NCBI RefSeq assembly: GCF_000284335.1 | Contig: NC_017096.1 | Coordinates: 1,178,001-1,242,000 of the forward strand | From: Caldisericum exile AZM16c01 | GTDB lineage: Bacteria > Caldisericota > Caldisericia > Caldisericales > Caldisericaceae | Reading direction: 5' to 3' | DNA length: 64,000 bases | Shown: in pieces, positions 36,006 through 44,415 of the stretch | Position numbering within the stretch: the stretch's first letter is position 1 | Layout: every line of letters begins with the position of its first letter | Made by a program: the position numbers and the translations under genes | The notes under the pieces: model-generated | Seen by the model: only the letters and a program-made list of their open reading frames with translations | Databases searched by the model: none | Told to the model about the DNA's origin: nothing

Positions 36006-36959
36006 ATGAAGAAACTAAAACTTTTGTTCATCTCCTTAATAATTTTATCTGTTGTATTTCTTGGAACTTTTAAGACTGTTAAATCAGAAAATACAAATGA
36101 AATTCTTATTTCAGAAACATTTGGCGGAAAGCAAGCAATTCTGAATGAATTGATGAAAGCAAAAAATGAGCTTTTCATTAATATCTATGGCTTTACAGAC
36201 TTTGATTTTATTCCTCCTATAATAAATCTTGCAAAACAAGGAGTAGAGGTTAGGGTCATTCTCGAAGAAGCACCATATCAATCGGAAACCCAAAATTTCG
36301 ATATAAGAGAAATGCTCAAAAAATATGGAATAGAAGTAAGATGGGCAAGACCTGAATTCTTCTTAACACATGCAAAATATGTTGTAATTGATGATACCGA
36401 AGCAATTGTCCTCACCGGGAATTTTACTTATTCAAGTTTTGCTAAGAATAGAGAATTTGGTCTTGTAACATATAATAGGGAAGATGTGGAAACCTTAAAA
36501 AACCTTTTCAATGCTGACTGGAATAGAACTAACTTTACAAACACAAATCCAAATGTTATTGTAAGCCCCATTGATTCAAGAGAAAAAATTGAAAATGCAT
36601 TAAAAAGTGCAAAAAGTAGTATTAAAATTTGGGAACAAAGTATTTCTGACCAATCAATAATAAATATCCTCAAAGAGCAAAAAGCAAAAGGTGTTGATGT
36701 AAAAATTCTTATGCCAACATCCTATGCAGCAGATGCTAAAAAAGAACTTGGGGACTCTGTCCTCGCTTTGCCAAATCCGTATATCCATGCAAAGACATTC
36801 ATCATTGATGATACATATGCCTATATCGGCTCTAATAACTTCACTCAGCCTTCACTTGAAAATGAAAGAGAAACAGCGCTTTTCACTTACAATAAAGATA
36901 CTATTAATGAACTTGAACTTATTTGGAATTGGGACTTATCTCATGCAATAGTTCCATAA
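36006..36959 (+). CDS. Secreted phospholipase D-like protein
   Basis: A 317-residue protein with a signal peptide (KKLKLLFISLIILSVVFLGTF) and two HxK(x)4D catalytic motifs: HAKYVVIDDTEAIVLTGNFT (about residue 122) and HAKTFIIDDTYAYIGSNNFT (about 262). The two halves pair to form one active site. Secreted or membrane-bound members of this group act as nucleases or phospholipases; sequence alone does not decide. It follows the beta-propeller gene by one base and likely shares its transcript. Confidence 0.9.
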   Translation: MKKLKLLFISLIILSVVFLGTFKTVKSENTNEILISETFGGKQAILNELMKAKNELFINIYGFTDFDFIPPIINLAKQGVEVRVILEEAPYQSETQNFDIREMLKKYGIEVRWARPEFFLTHAKYVVIDDTEAIVLTGNFTYSSFAKNREFGLVTYNREDVETLKNLFNADWNRTNFTNTNPNVIVSPIDSREKIENALKSAKSSIKIWEQSISDQSIINILKEQKAKGVDVKILMPTSYAADAKKELGDSVLALPNPYIHAKTFIIDDTYAYIGSNNFTQPSLENERETALFTYNKDTINELELIWNWDLSHAIVP

Positions 36960-36960
36960 A

Positions 36961-36988
36961 TTGACTTCTCAGGAAAATTTGGTAAAAT
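36961..36988 (+). promoter_or_regulatory. Promoter of the sugar permease genes
   Basis: TTGACT (36961-36966), 16-nt spacer, TAAAAT (36983-36988), directly after the PLD-like gene's stop. The -35 box is the same hexamer as in the promoter of the convergent solute-binding protein gene, which suggests coordinated expression. Confidence 0.65.
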
Positions 36989-37010
36989 AATTTGAGAAAG
37001 GAGTATGGAA

Positions 37011-37952
37011 ATGGAAGAAGCACAAGTACTTGCTGGTCTTAAAAGGAGGAAAAAAATCCTTGAATACATTACTAGTTATGGATTTATTACGCCTGCCCTA
37101 ATCATCTTGGGAGTTTTTGCAATTTTTCCAACATTCTATGTATTTTATCTTTCTCTTTTTGATTGGTCGATGATAGGAGGAAAAACATTCATTGGTTTGC
37201 AAAACTATTTAAACCTTTTAATTAAACCTCCTTATTCCCAGGATTTTTGGCACGCAGCATTGGTTACAGTAGAGTATGTTGCACTACAAGTTCCAATTAC
37301 TATGGCATTATCTCTTTTCCTTGCAACACTTTTGATGAAGCCCATAAAATTTAGGAGTTTCTTTAGGCTTGGAATTTTTGTTGCATATGTTACACCACTT
37401 GTTGCAACTTCAATTGTTTGGGAATGGATTTTTCACCCAGACTATGGAATCCTAAACTCAATTTTAAAATTACTCAATCTTCCACCTTCGCCATGGTTAA
37501 TTGGCTTTCCTTCGGCACTTTTTGCAATTGTCATTTACACGGTTTGGCATGACCTGGGATATTCAACGATTTTATTTATGGCAGGCCTTACTGCTGTTTC
37601 AAAGGAATTACAGGAAGCAGCACAAATTGATGGTGCAAATGCATGGGGAGTATTTTGGCATGTAACGTGGCCTTTACTTTCACCGACAACCTTCTATATC
37701 TTCATAATCTCCTTAATAGGAGCATTCAGAATGTTTACGCCAGTCCTTGTTTTAACTCAAGGAGGGCCGTACAATTCAACGACAACTATAGGCTATATGC
37801 TCTACCGTGAGGCATTCCAATACTGGAAGTCAGGTTTTGCAAGTTCCATTGCTGTAGTTCTCTTTGGCATCATATTTAGTATCACTCTTATCCAATTTAG
37901 AGTAACAGGAAGAAGAGTTTTCTATTCAGAGGGAACGGAGGGTGAAGAATAA
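37011..37952 (+). CDS. ABC sugar transporter permease, MalF type
   Basis: A 313-residue inner-membrane permease with six predicted helices, starting FITPALIILGVFAIFPTFYVFYLSLFDWS. The EAA loop, which docks the ATPase, is EAAQIDGANAWGVFWHVTWPLL near residue 200. I choose ATG 37011, seven bases after aaggag, because the ATG at 37005 abuts the ribosome-binding site. It pairs with the MalG-type permease that overlaps it by one base. The substrate is presumably a sugar or oligosaccharide. Confidence 0.93.
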   Translation: MEEAQVLAGLKRRKKILEYITSYGFITPALIILGVFAIFPTFYVFYLSLFDWSMIGGKTFIGLQNYLNLLIKPPYSQDFWHAALVTVEYVALQVPITMALSLFLATLLMKPIKFRSFFRLGIFVAYVTPLVATSIVWEWIFHPDYGILNSILKLLNLPPSPWLIGFPSALFAIVIYTVWHDLGYSTILFMAGLTAVSKELQEAAQIDGANAWGVFWHVTWPLLSPTTFYIFIISLIGAFRMFTPVLVLTQGGPYNSTTTIGYMLYREAFQYWKSGFASSIAVVLFGIIFSITLIQFRVTGRRVFYSEGTEGEE

Positions 37953-38788
37953 TGAAAATAAATTTCAAGAAGTCGTATTTTTTTTCATACCTAATTCTTG
38001 CATTTGTAACAATTGTTATGGTGTTCCCATTTTATTGGATGATTGTAACATCTCTAAGCAAACCTGAGAACCTTTTTAGATATCCTCCAAAACTTTGGCC
38101 GGATTTTCAGTGGAAAAACTACATAGACATGTGGAAATCAAATCCCCAAGGCGTTCCTTGGACCCGTTATATTCTTAATACCATTTTTGTTGCAACCACT
38201 ACAACTTTACTTTCCCTCTTCAACTCATCTCTTGCAGGTTTCGCATTTGCAAGGCTCAAATTTCCTCTTAAGAATCAGATCTTCATGTTAATCCTTGGCA
38301 TTATGATGATCCCGGGAGAACTTATGCTTATCCCGAACTATTTGACACTTTATAGACTTAATTGGCTCAACTCATATCAGGCGCTAATAATACCATTTGG
38401 CGCAAGCGTATTTGGAACATTCCTAACAAGACAGGCATTTAAGCAAATACCAAACGAGTTATGGGAGGCAGCACAAATTGATGGATGCTCTATCGGAAGA
38501 TTTTATTTTAATATTGCGCTACCAATTATTAAGCCAACTCTTTTTGCTCTTGCACTTTTTGTATTCCTTGGTGCATGGAACGCATTTTTGTGGCCTTTAA
38601 TCGTAAATACAGATCCAAGATTCATGCCACTTGAAGTTGCACTTTACTCGTTTATTGGAGCAGAAAGTACAAACTGGCAATTGCTTGCAGCAGCGGCAAC
38701 AATGGCTACAACACCAGTTTTGATTCTATTTCTCATATTCCAAACGCAATTCATCGAGGGAATTTCAAGAGGAGCAATCAAAGGATAA
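37952..38788 (+). CDS. ABC sugar transporter permease, MalG type
   Basis: A 278-residue permease of the MalG/CUT1 type. It has an N-terminal helix (YLILAFVTIVMVFPFYWMIVTSL), five further helices and the EAA loop EAAQIDGCSIGRFYFNIALPII near residue 170. It forms a heterodimer with the preceding MalF-type protein. No ATP-binding subunit gene is present, so a shared MsmK/UgpC-type ATPase encoded elsewhere is likely. Confidence 0.93.
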   Translation: MKINFKKSYFFSYLILAFVTIVMVFPFYWMIVTSLSKPENLFRYPPKLWPDFQWKNYIDMWKSNPQGVPWTRYILNTIFVATTTTLLSLFNSSLAGFAFARLKFPLKNQIFMLILGIMMIPGELMLIPNYLTLYRLNWLNSYQALIIPFGASVFGTFLTRQAFKQIPNELWEAAQIDGCSIGRFYFNIALPIIKPTLFALALFVFLGAWNAFLWPLIVNTDPRFMPLEVALYSFIGAESTNWQLLAAAATMATTPVLILFLIFQTQFIEGISRGAIKG

Positions 38789-38811
38789 TTTTACAGTAGG
38801 TCTTAACTTTT

Positions 38812-38840
38812 AAAGCGTGTGCTAAAGCACACGCTTTTTT
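38812..38840 (+). terminator. Terminator after the permease genes
   Basis: AAAGCGTGTGC (38812-38822), loop TAAA, GCACACGCTTT (38827-38837), followed by more T. A strong 11-bp stem. Confidence 0.93.
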
Positions 38841-39120
38841 ATTAAATGCACAACCTAAATACTTACAAATGATACTTAAAAACGAAAAACATCTTATTTC
38901 CAATTTAACCTAAAACACCATAAGATTTTCTAACAAAATGAAATTCGATCAAAAATACAAAACTTCAATTTTGAATATTTCATTTGGTAAGAATCCTTCG
39001 TTATTTTTCAAAGTTAAATTAGTTTACCTAAAGTGCTTTCCAAAACCTTTATAAAAATAACCTTTATGTTTCCTTTAGGAGAAATTAAAGTATACTTAAA
39101 AATTTCGCGATATTGAAATA
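38841..39120. other. Gene-free interval between convergent transporter genes
   Basis: This 280-base AT-rich stretch lies between the terminators of the permease and binding-protein genes. It holds no convincing open frame. I see one 9-base inverted repeat, AAATGAAAT (38936-38944) and ATTTCATTT (38977-38985), with partly complementary interior. Nothing else is recognisable. Confidence 0.6.
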
Positions 39121-39124
39121 AAAA

Positions 39125-39150
39125 ATCCCCGAAGGGAGCCCTTCGGGGAT
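39125..39150 (-). terminator. Terminator of the solute-binding protein gene
   Basis: ATCCCCGAAGGG (39125-39136), loop AG, CCCTTCGGGGAT (39139-39150). On the minus strand it is followed by TTTTTATTTC, 25 nt after the stop codon. Confidence 0.9.
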
Positions 39151-39175
39151 ATATAATTAGTTATTTTTTTCCTTA

Positions 39176-40843
39176 CTATCTAATATATGATCTTAACTTC
39201 TGGCCAAGTTCTTTAATTCCATCTGCAGGAGAAATCTTTTGGAGATATATCTTTTGAAGTTCTGCACCAATGTCGGAACGTGCCTGGTTCCACTCTTTTG
39301 TTGGTGGCTGAACAATAGCAAAATTAAGTGAATCAAGTCCTGCTTTTCTTTCTGGATGCTCTGATAGGAATTGTTTAAACACTGGAAGATCAAGTGCAGA
39401 TTTTCTAACAGGGAGGTATCCTGTATCAATTGACCATCTTGCTGTTTGATAGGGTGCATCAAACCATTTTACAAACTCCCAAGCCCCACGCTGGACATCT
39501 GCACTATATTTTTGACCAAAAATAACTACGTTCGTACCATACATTGAAGTGTATTGACCTTTTGGTCCTGCTGGAATTGGTGCTTGCGACCACTTGAATT
39601 TACCCGCAACCGCTTGATCTATATATGTATACGATGCAACTGAAGCAAATACAAATGCGCATTTCTTATTACCAAAGTCTGTTTGGTAGTTATATCCTGT
39701 TGTAAAGTGAATATAACCATTCTTATAAAGATCGTTCATGAATTCAACTGCCTTCAAGACATTTGTATCCTTATCAAATAATACGTTTCTATAATCATCT
39801 GTTAAAACTCTTCCACCCCATGCATACACCATTGAATACCAAAGGTCAACGTCAGCACCTAAGGATGCACCCCACTGAGAGCCATCTGTTTTTGTAAGAG
39901 CCTTAACCATAGTTGCAAACTCATCCCATGTTTTTGGAGGGTGATCAAAACCTGCTTCTTTAAGCATATCTACATTGTAGTACATTACCTCGACACTCTT
40001 ATTGAAAGGCAGCATCCACATCTTACCATCTGGCATATAGCCATCTTTCCACATGATTGGGAAGAAGTCATTAATATCTGCTTGTGAAAGCCCCATTGAA
40101 GGATCTTTTACAAATTTCTCCATCGGTGTGAGAAGGTTACCAAGCATATAGTTTGCAACCCAGTTTTCATAAGCCTGAGTTAAAACCGGTGGTTGACCTG
40201 ATGCAACTGCTGCTGTTGTCTTTTGTTGCAGAGAAGAGTAGTTTGCAACAGCGGTTTGAACAATCTTATATCTTGGGTGAGTTGCATTAAATTCATCAAT
40301 GAGTTTTGTAAGTGCCTTCCCAAGTGCTGCTTGCATTGCATGCCAGAAGGTAATTTCAGTTGGATTCTTTATCCAATCTTCAGAGAATTTAACGGTAACA
40401 GATTTTTCAGTTGCATTCCACGTAATATCTGCACCAAGTGAATCAGATACAAATCTTAGAGGGACAACAGTTCTTCCTGTTTGTTTAATGATTGTTGCAG
40501 GTGAATCAAGATAGACTGTATAACCATTGACAGTTGCAGTTGATGAATCAATCTTGAGGACAATTGTGTTTCCAAGAAGTTTAATTGTTGCTTCACGAGT
40601 GGATCCATTCCAATCAACTGTTGCGCCAAATGCCTCTGAGATAAATCTAATTGGAACAAGAGTTCTTCCATTTACGATAACAGGTGCCTGATCAAGAGTC
40701 GTAGATTTTCCATCGATTGTGCCAGTGGTTTTTCCTACATAAACTACAATGGTCTTCACATTCTGTGCCTGAACTGATGGAACTACCTTTACAAAGGTAA
40801 AGACCATAACTAAGATTGCAAGTACTGCAATCAGTTTCTTCAT
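39176..40843 (-). CDS. Sugar ABC solute-binding protein with N-terminal copper-amine-oxidase-N-like domain
   Basis: A 555-residue secreted protein. It has a signal peptide (KKLIAVLAILVMVFTFVKV, cleavage near VQA-QN) without a lipobox Cys. Residues about 30-152 are two copper-amine-oxidase-N-like units (NGRTLVPIRFISEAFGATVDW, GRTVVPLRFVSDSLGADITW). Residues about 155-555 form a family 1 extracellular solute-binding domain (EITFWHAMQAALGKALTKLID, QAYENWVANYMLGNLLTPM, GKMWMLPFNKSVEVMYYNVD). It should deliver a sugar to the two permeases encoded convergently. The N-terminal domain is an unusual addition to a binding protein and may replace a lipid anchor as the surface attachment. Confidence 0.9.
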   Translation of the reverse strand: MKKLIAVLAILVMVFTFVKVVPSVQAQNVKTIVVYVGKTTGTIDGKSTTLDQAPVIVNGRTLVPIRFISEAFGATVDWNGSTREATIKLLGNTIVLKIDSSTATVNGYTVYLDSPATIIKQTGRTVVPLRFVSDSLGADITWNATEKSVTVKFSEDWIKNPTEITFWHAMQAALGKALTKLIDEFNATHPRYKIVQTAVANYSSLQQKTTAAVASGQPPVLTQAYENWVANYMLGNLLTPMEKFVKDPSMGLSQADINDFFPIMWKDGYMPDGKMWMLPFNKSVEVMYYNVDMLKEAGFDHPPKTWDEFATMVKALTKTDGSQWGASLGADVDLWYSMVYAWGGRVLTDDYRNVLFDKDTNVLKAVEFMNDLYKNGYIHFTTGYNYQTDFGNKKCAFVFASVASYTYIDQAVAGKFKWSQAPIPAGPKGQYTSMYGTNVVIFGQKYSADVQRGAWEFVKWFDAPYQTARWSIDTGYLPVRKSALDLPVFKQFLSEHPERKAGLDSLNFAIVQPPTKEWNQARSDIGAELQKIYLQKISPADGIKELGQKLRSYIR

Positions 40844-40886
40844 ACTCTACCTCCTTTCAAAATTTGGGTTTTACCCATTGTATTAA

Positions 40887-40914
40887 ATTATACTACTTAC
40901 TAAAACTCAGTCAA
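40887..40914 (-). promoter_or_regulatory. Promoter of the solute-binding protein gene
   Basis: On the minus strand TTGACT (40914-40909), 16-nt spacer, TATAAT (40892-40887). The -35 lies in the last codons of the upstream RNase J-like gene. The leader has a small hairpin TGGGTAAAACCCA before aaaggagg. Confidence 0.8.
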
Positions 40915-42198
40915 TACACCTTTTTCAAGGATTTGAACATTCTTGTGCACCACATTAAACCGCTCTGGTATCTGTGTATGAATAGGAAGAAGTATCTCCG
41001 GATTTATTTCTTTTGCCATCCAAAGGATTTCTGTCTCTGAAGCATGCCCTGGTGAGTGGATCCTAAATAAAGGAAGATTAAATTTTGAAAGCCAATTTTC
41101 TAATATTTTTGTATTTGCAGGATCAACGGATGAAAGTGGCTCTCCACCTGACATAATATAGGCAGAACCTACAACTGGCTTAATATCAAGAAGTTCGGTA
41201 ATGTGGTTAAAATTTAATAATAAAATTTCTTTATTCTGATTTGCAAGAAATTCCTCTTTTGTAATAAACTTTTCCTTTGGTAAGTTAAGTTTACTTCCGA
41301 ATGGTGCATAGATAAAAGTGTTAGGCGCATTTAATATTTGAAGTGCGCCTCGATCAAATTCACCATATTTAAGAAGCGTATTTGCATAATCTTCATGAAT
41401 AATAAATTTTTTATCAAGCTCAACTGCTGCGTTATAGAAGGTTTCAATTCTTGCAAGGTGGATTTCATAAACATTTCCTATAATAAGTCCTTTAAATACA
41501 TTTGCAACTTCCTTAATCTGCTCCTTAAGTTCAACCTCAGTGTTGCTAACAATTCCATTCCAGCCTATACGGGTTCCTTCAGTGATGAGGATGTAAGGTT
41601 TAAGAGATTTTGCATATTCAACAAATCTATAAGAAAGTTCGCTTTTAACACCTTTAAAGTAGATATCCCCCGTATAAATTACTAATCCCTTGGGTGTCTC
41701 AACAAAATAGGCAACCGCACCAGGAATATCATGGTCTATAAAGTAGGGCATTATTTTAAAATCGCCAATTTGAATAGTTTTTCCGTCAATAATTTCAATA
41801 TTTGAAGGCATACACTCAACGATGCCCTTTTCAACAAAATAACTAAGTGTTGCAAAACTTCCCTTGGTCATAAATTTCTTTAAGGAATCGCTCAAATAAC
41901 AAATTTGCCCAATGTGGTCAAGATGTGCGTGTGAGAAAAATAATCCGCCAATTTCTATTGGAAGACTTTTTTCTTCGGGCAATTCGCTTTTGTAAAAACC
42001 TATAAAAGGCGGAAGTTCGCCTAAATCTACATAGTCTTCAAAACCTTTTTCAGGACGCCCTTTAATTGTATCGTTAAAGAAGACTTGCGATGTAGGAAAC
42101 CTTCTTCCAAAATCAAAAACAATACCAACACCGTTTGACTCCATAAGAATTATATTTCCGCCAATTTCTCTTACACCACCATAAAATCCTATTCTCAT
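40900..42198 (-). CDS. RNase J-like metallo-beta-lactamase/beta-CASP protein
   Basis: A 432-residue metallo-beta-lactamase-fold protein. The zinc motif is FFSHAHLDHIGQ (about residues 83-94), with IDHDIPGAVAYFVETPKGLVIYTGD carrying further ligands. A beta-CASP-like insert follows, then the C-terminal HSPGHASETEILWMAKEINPEILLPIHT, which mirrors the RNase J end (HxSGHA ... PVHG). It may be an RNA exo/endonuclease, but it lacks the usual RNase J C-terminal domain and is shorter than 550 residues. I start it at ATG 42198 (MRIGFYGGVREIGGN) after gggagtg. Confidence 0.8.
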   Translation of the reverse strand: MRIGFYGGVREIGGNIILMESNGVGIVFDFGRRFPTSQVFFNDTIKGRPEKGFEDYVDLGELPPFIGFYKSELPEEKSLPIEIGGLFFSHAHLDHIGQICYLSDSLKKFMTKGSFATLSYFVEKGIVECMPSNIEIIDGKTIQIGDFKIMPYFIDHDIPGAVAYFVETPKGLVIYTGDIYFKGVKSELSYRFVEYAKSLKPYILITEGTRIGWNGIVSNTEVELKEQIKEVANVFKGLIIGNVYEIHLARIETFYNAAVELDKKFIIHEDYANTLLKYGEFDRGALQILNAPNTFIYAPFGSKLNLPKEKFITKEEFLANQNKEILLLNFNHITELLDIKPVVGSAYIMSGGEPLSSVDPANTKILENWLSKFNLPLFRIHSPGHASETEILWMAKEINPEILLPIHTQIPERFNVVHKNVQILEKGVLTEF

Positions 42199-42265
42199 AG
42201 TATCACTCCCTTTTCTCAATTATTTAGAGCACATATTATACACATAATAGGGTGTTTGTCAAGTA

Positions 42266-43141
42266 TTAATCGTATTGCACCCAACCGTTTTTTATGCCCT
42301 CTTCTTTTACGATTTTCTTTACCTCATTTATTTCTTCTTTTGTAAGTTTTCTTGAAAGTTCCTTAAATTCATGTGCTCGATATACTGGGACATACTGAGT
42401 CATCACAGAAATGAAAATAGAATCACCAAATTCACGCTTGAGAACTTTGAGTGCTCTACGAAGATCATTTAACCTTCCCGGAAATACAAGATACCTCACA
42501 ACAACACCCTCTTTAAGAAGACCGTCGTTCCCAAATTTTATACTTTTATTTTTTACCATTTCTCTCAACGCTTCCATTGTAATCTCGAAGTAATTAGGTG
42601 CATTTGAATATTTCAAAGCATCTTCATCATTTATGTATCGAAGGTCCGGAAGGTATATATCGATAAAGTTATTGAGAAGTTTTACAAGTTCAACAGTTTC
42701 GTAGCCTATGGTATTCCAAACGGCTGGTATTTTTAAGCCTCTTTCTCTTGCAAGTGTAAGTGAAGCCATCGCTTGTGGTGCATAGTGTGTTGCCGTTACA
42801 AAGTTAATGTTAGAAGCACCCTTTTTCTCAAGCCAAAGCATTATATTTGAAAGTTCTTTCACTGAAACAAATTTCCCTGCACCTAACTGACTAAAATTGT
42901 AATTTTGACAATAAACGCATTTAAGATTACAATTGCTGAAAAAAATTGTGCCAGACCCAAAAGGTCCAGACAAAGGTGGCTCTTCTCCTTTGTATAAAAC
43001 GGCAGAAGAAATTTTAATAATAGCATTAGAATTGCATATACCTATTTCACCTTTTAACCTATCCACCTCACACCTAAGCGGGCAAAGATTACATGGAGAA
43101 AGCAACTTATACAACTCTTCGAGAGATTTATAATTTTTCAT
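42266..43141 (-). CDS. Radical SAM protein, PflA-like
   Basis: A 291-residue radical SAM enzyme. The 4Fe-4S motif is CNLKCVYC (about residues 73-80, C-x3-C-x2-C). An extra N-terminal Cys cluster, CNLCPLRCEVDRLKGEIGIC, is typical of the PflX/AmmeMemoRadiSam-like group related to pyruvate formate-lyase activating enzyme. It lies third in a minus-strand run dprA-trmFO-radical SAM, overlapping trmFO by 4 nt. The substrate is unknown. Confidence 0.88.
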   Translation of the reverse strand: MKNYKSLEELYKLLSPCNLCPLRCEVDRLKGEIGICNSNAIIKISSAVLYKGEEPPLSGPFGSGTIFFSNCNLKCVYCQNYNFSQLGAGKFVSVKELSNIMLWLEKKGASNINFVTATHYAPQAMASLTLARERGLKIPAVWNTIGYETVELVKLLNNFIDIYLPDLRYINDEDALKYSNAPNYFEITMEALREMVKNKSIKFGNDGLLKEGVVVRYLVFPGRLNDLRRALKVLKREFGDSIFISVMTQYVPVYRAHEFKELSRKLTKEEINEVKKIVKEEGIKNGWVQYD

Positions 43142-44415
43142 AAGCTTCTCCGCAATTTTTCTATTGCGTTTAGAGAATCATTGATGAAAATCTCTTTTCT
43201 TTTACTTTTAGGAATTTCAAAGTACTTTTTAGGGATAAGTCCGAAATTAGCTCGCATTGGTTGTGGATTATTAAGGTCATTTTCCACAAGAAAGCGAATA
43301 AGACTTCCTATCATTGTTTCTTCTCCAATTTCAAGAAGTTCCTTGCCATTAAACAACCTTACTACATTCAAACCTGCAACAAGTCCAGTTAAAATTGCTT
43401 CGCTATACCCTTCGGATCCTGTAATTTGCCCTGCAAGGAAAATATTTGGATATTTTCTTGTTTGAAGAGTTTTTAGAAGTATCCTATTTGCTTTGAAATA
43501 GGCGTTTTTATGAATACTTCCATATCTTACAAATTCAGCATTTTCAAGGCCGGGAAGAAGACCAAACACTCTTTTTTGCTCTGGATATGTTAAAGATGTT
43601 TGAAAGCCAACAAGTTCAAAAAGATTTCCGTGAACATCTTCTCTCCTTAACTGTACAACTGCAAAGTAATTGTCGGAAAAACCTTTCGGCGTAAGTGGAC
43701 CAAATCGCAACGCATCAAAGCCACGCCGGGCAATTTCTTCAATAGGAAGACAGGATTCAAAAAACACTTTATCGAAATCGTGAGGTGTATGAGTCTTTGC
43801 TTCAATAAGTTCTTTATGAAATCTTGTATACTCTTCATATGTAAGCGGGATATTCAAGTAGTCAGGGGATTGGTTATAACGTCCGCCAAAAAACATCTTC
43901 GTTAGGTCAAGTGATTCTCTTGTTACAACAGGAGAAATTGCATCGTAAAAGAAAAGGTTCTCTCCAAAAAGTTTTTGTAATTCGTTTAATAGTGCATCAC
44001 TTGTTAAAGGACCTGAGGCAATAACTACAATATCGTTTTCAAAATCTATTTTGGTAACTTCCGCTCGCTCAACATGAATCTTTGGATGATTTAAAATAAT
44101 ATTTGTAATTTCCTCTGAAAACTTTACTCTATCAACAGCAAGCGCTTTTCCAGCAGGCACTCTGTTTTTGTAAGCAATCTGAAGTAAGATTGACCCCAAC
44201 TTTAAACCTTCCTCTTTTAAGAGTCCTCTTGCATCAGTTAGTTCAATCGATCCCAAGGAATTACTGCATACAAGTTCTGCAAAATTTCCAGTTCGGTGTG
44301 CTTCGGTCAGTTTTCCAGGCCTCATTTCATATAGAATTACATCTATACTATGCTCTGCAATTTGTAGTGCTGCTTCGCTTCCTGCAAGACCACCACCAAT
44401 TACAACAACTTTCAT
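43138..44415 (-). CDS. trmFO: tRNA (uracil54-C5)-methyltransferase, folate/FAD-dependent
   Basis: TrmFO uses methylene-THF and FADH2 to make ribothymidine at tRNA position 54. The 425-residue protein has an N-terminal FAD-binding VVIGGGLAGSEAALQIAE, LYEMRPGKLTEAHRT, AELVCSNSLGS, and the C-terminal LAGQITGSEGYSEAILTGLVAGLN, all signatures of the family. It overlaps dprA and the radical SAM gene by 4 nt each. SAM-dependent TrmA is not present here. Confidence 0.96.
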   Translation of the reverse strand: MKVVVIGGGLAGSEAALQIAEHSIDVILYEMRPGKLTEAHRTGNFAELVCSNSLGSIELTDARGLLKEEGLKLGSILLQIAYKNRVPAGKALAVDRVKFSEEITNIILNHPKIHVERAEVTKIDFENDIVVIASGPLTSDALLNELQKLFGENLFFYDAISPVVTRESLDLTKMFFGGRYNQSPDYLNIPLTYEEYTRFHKELIEAKTHTPHDFDKVFFESCLPIEEIARRGFDALRFGPLTPKGFSDNYFAVVQLRREDVHGNLFELVGFQTSLTYPEQKRVFGLLPGLENAEFVRYGSIHKNAYFKANRILLKTLQTRKYPNIFLAGQITGSEGYSEAILTGLVAGLNVVRLFNGKELLEIGEETMIGSLIRFLVENDLNNPQPMRANFGLIPKKYFEIPKSKRKEIFINDSLNAIEKLRRSL

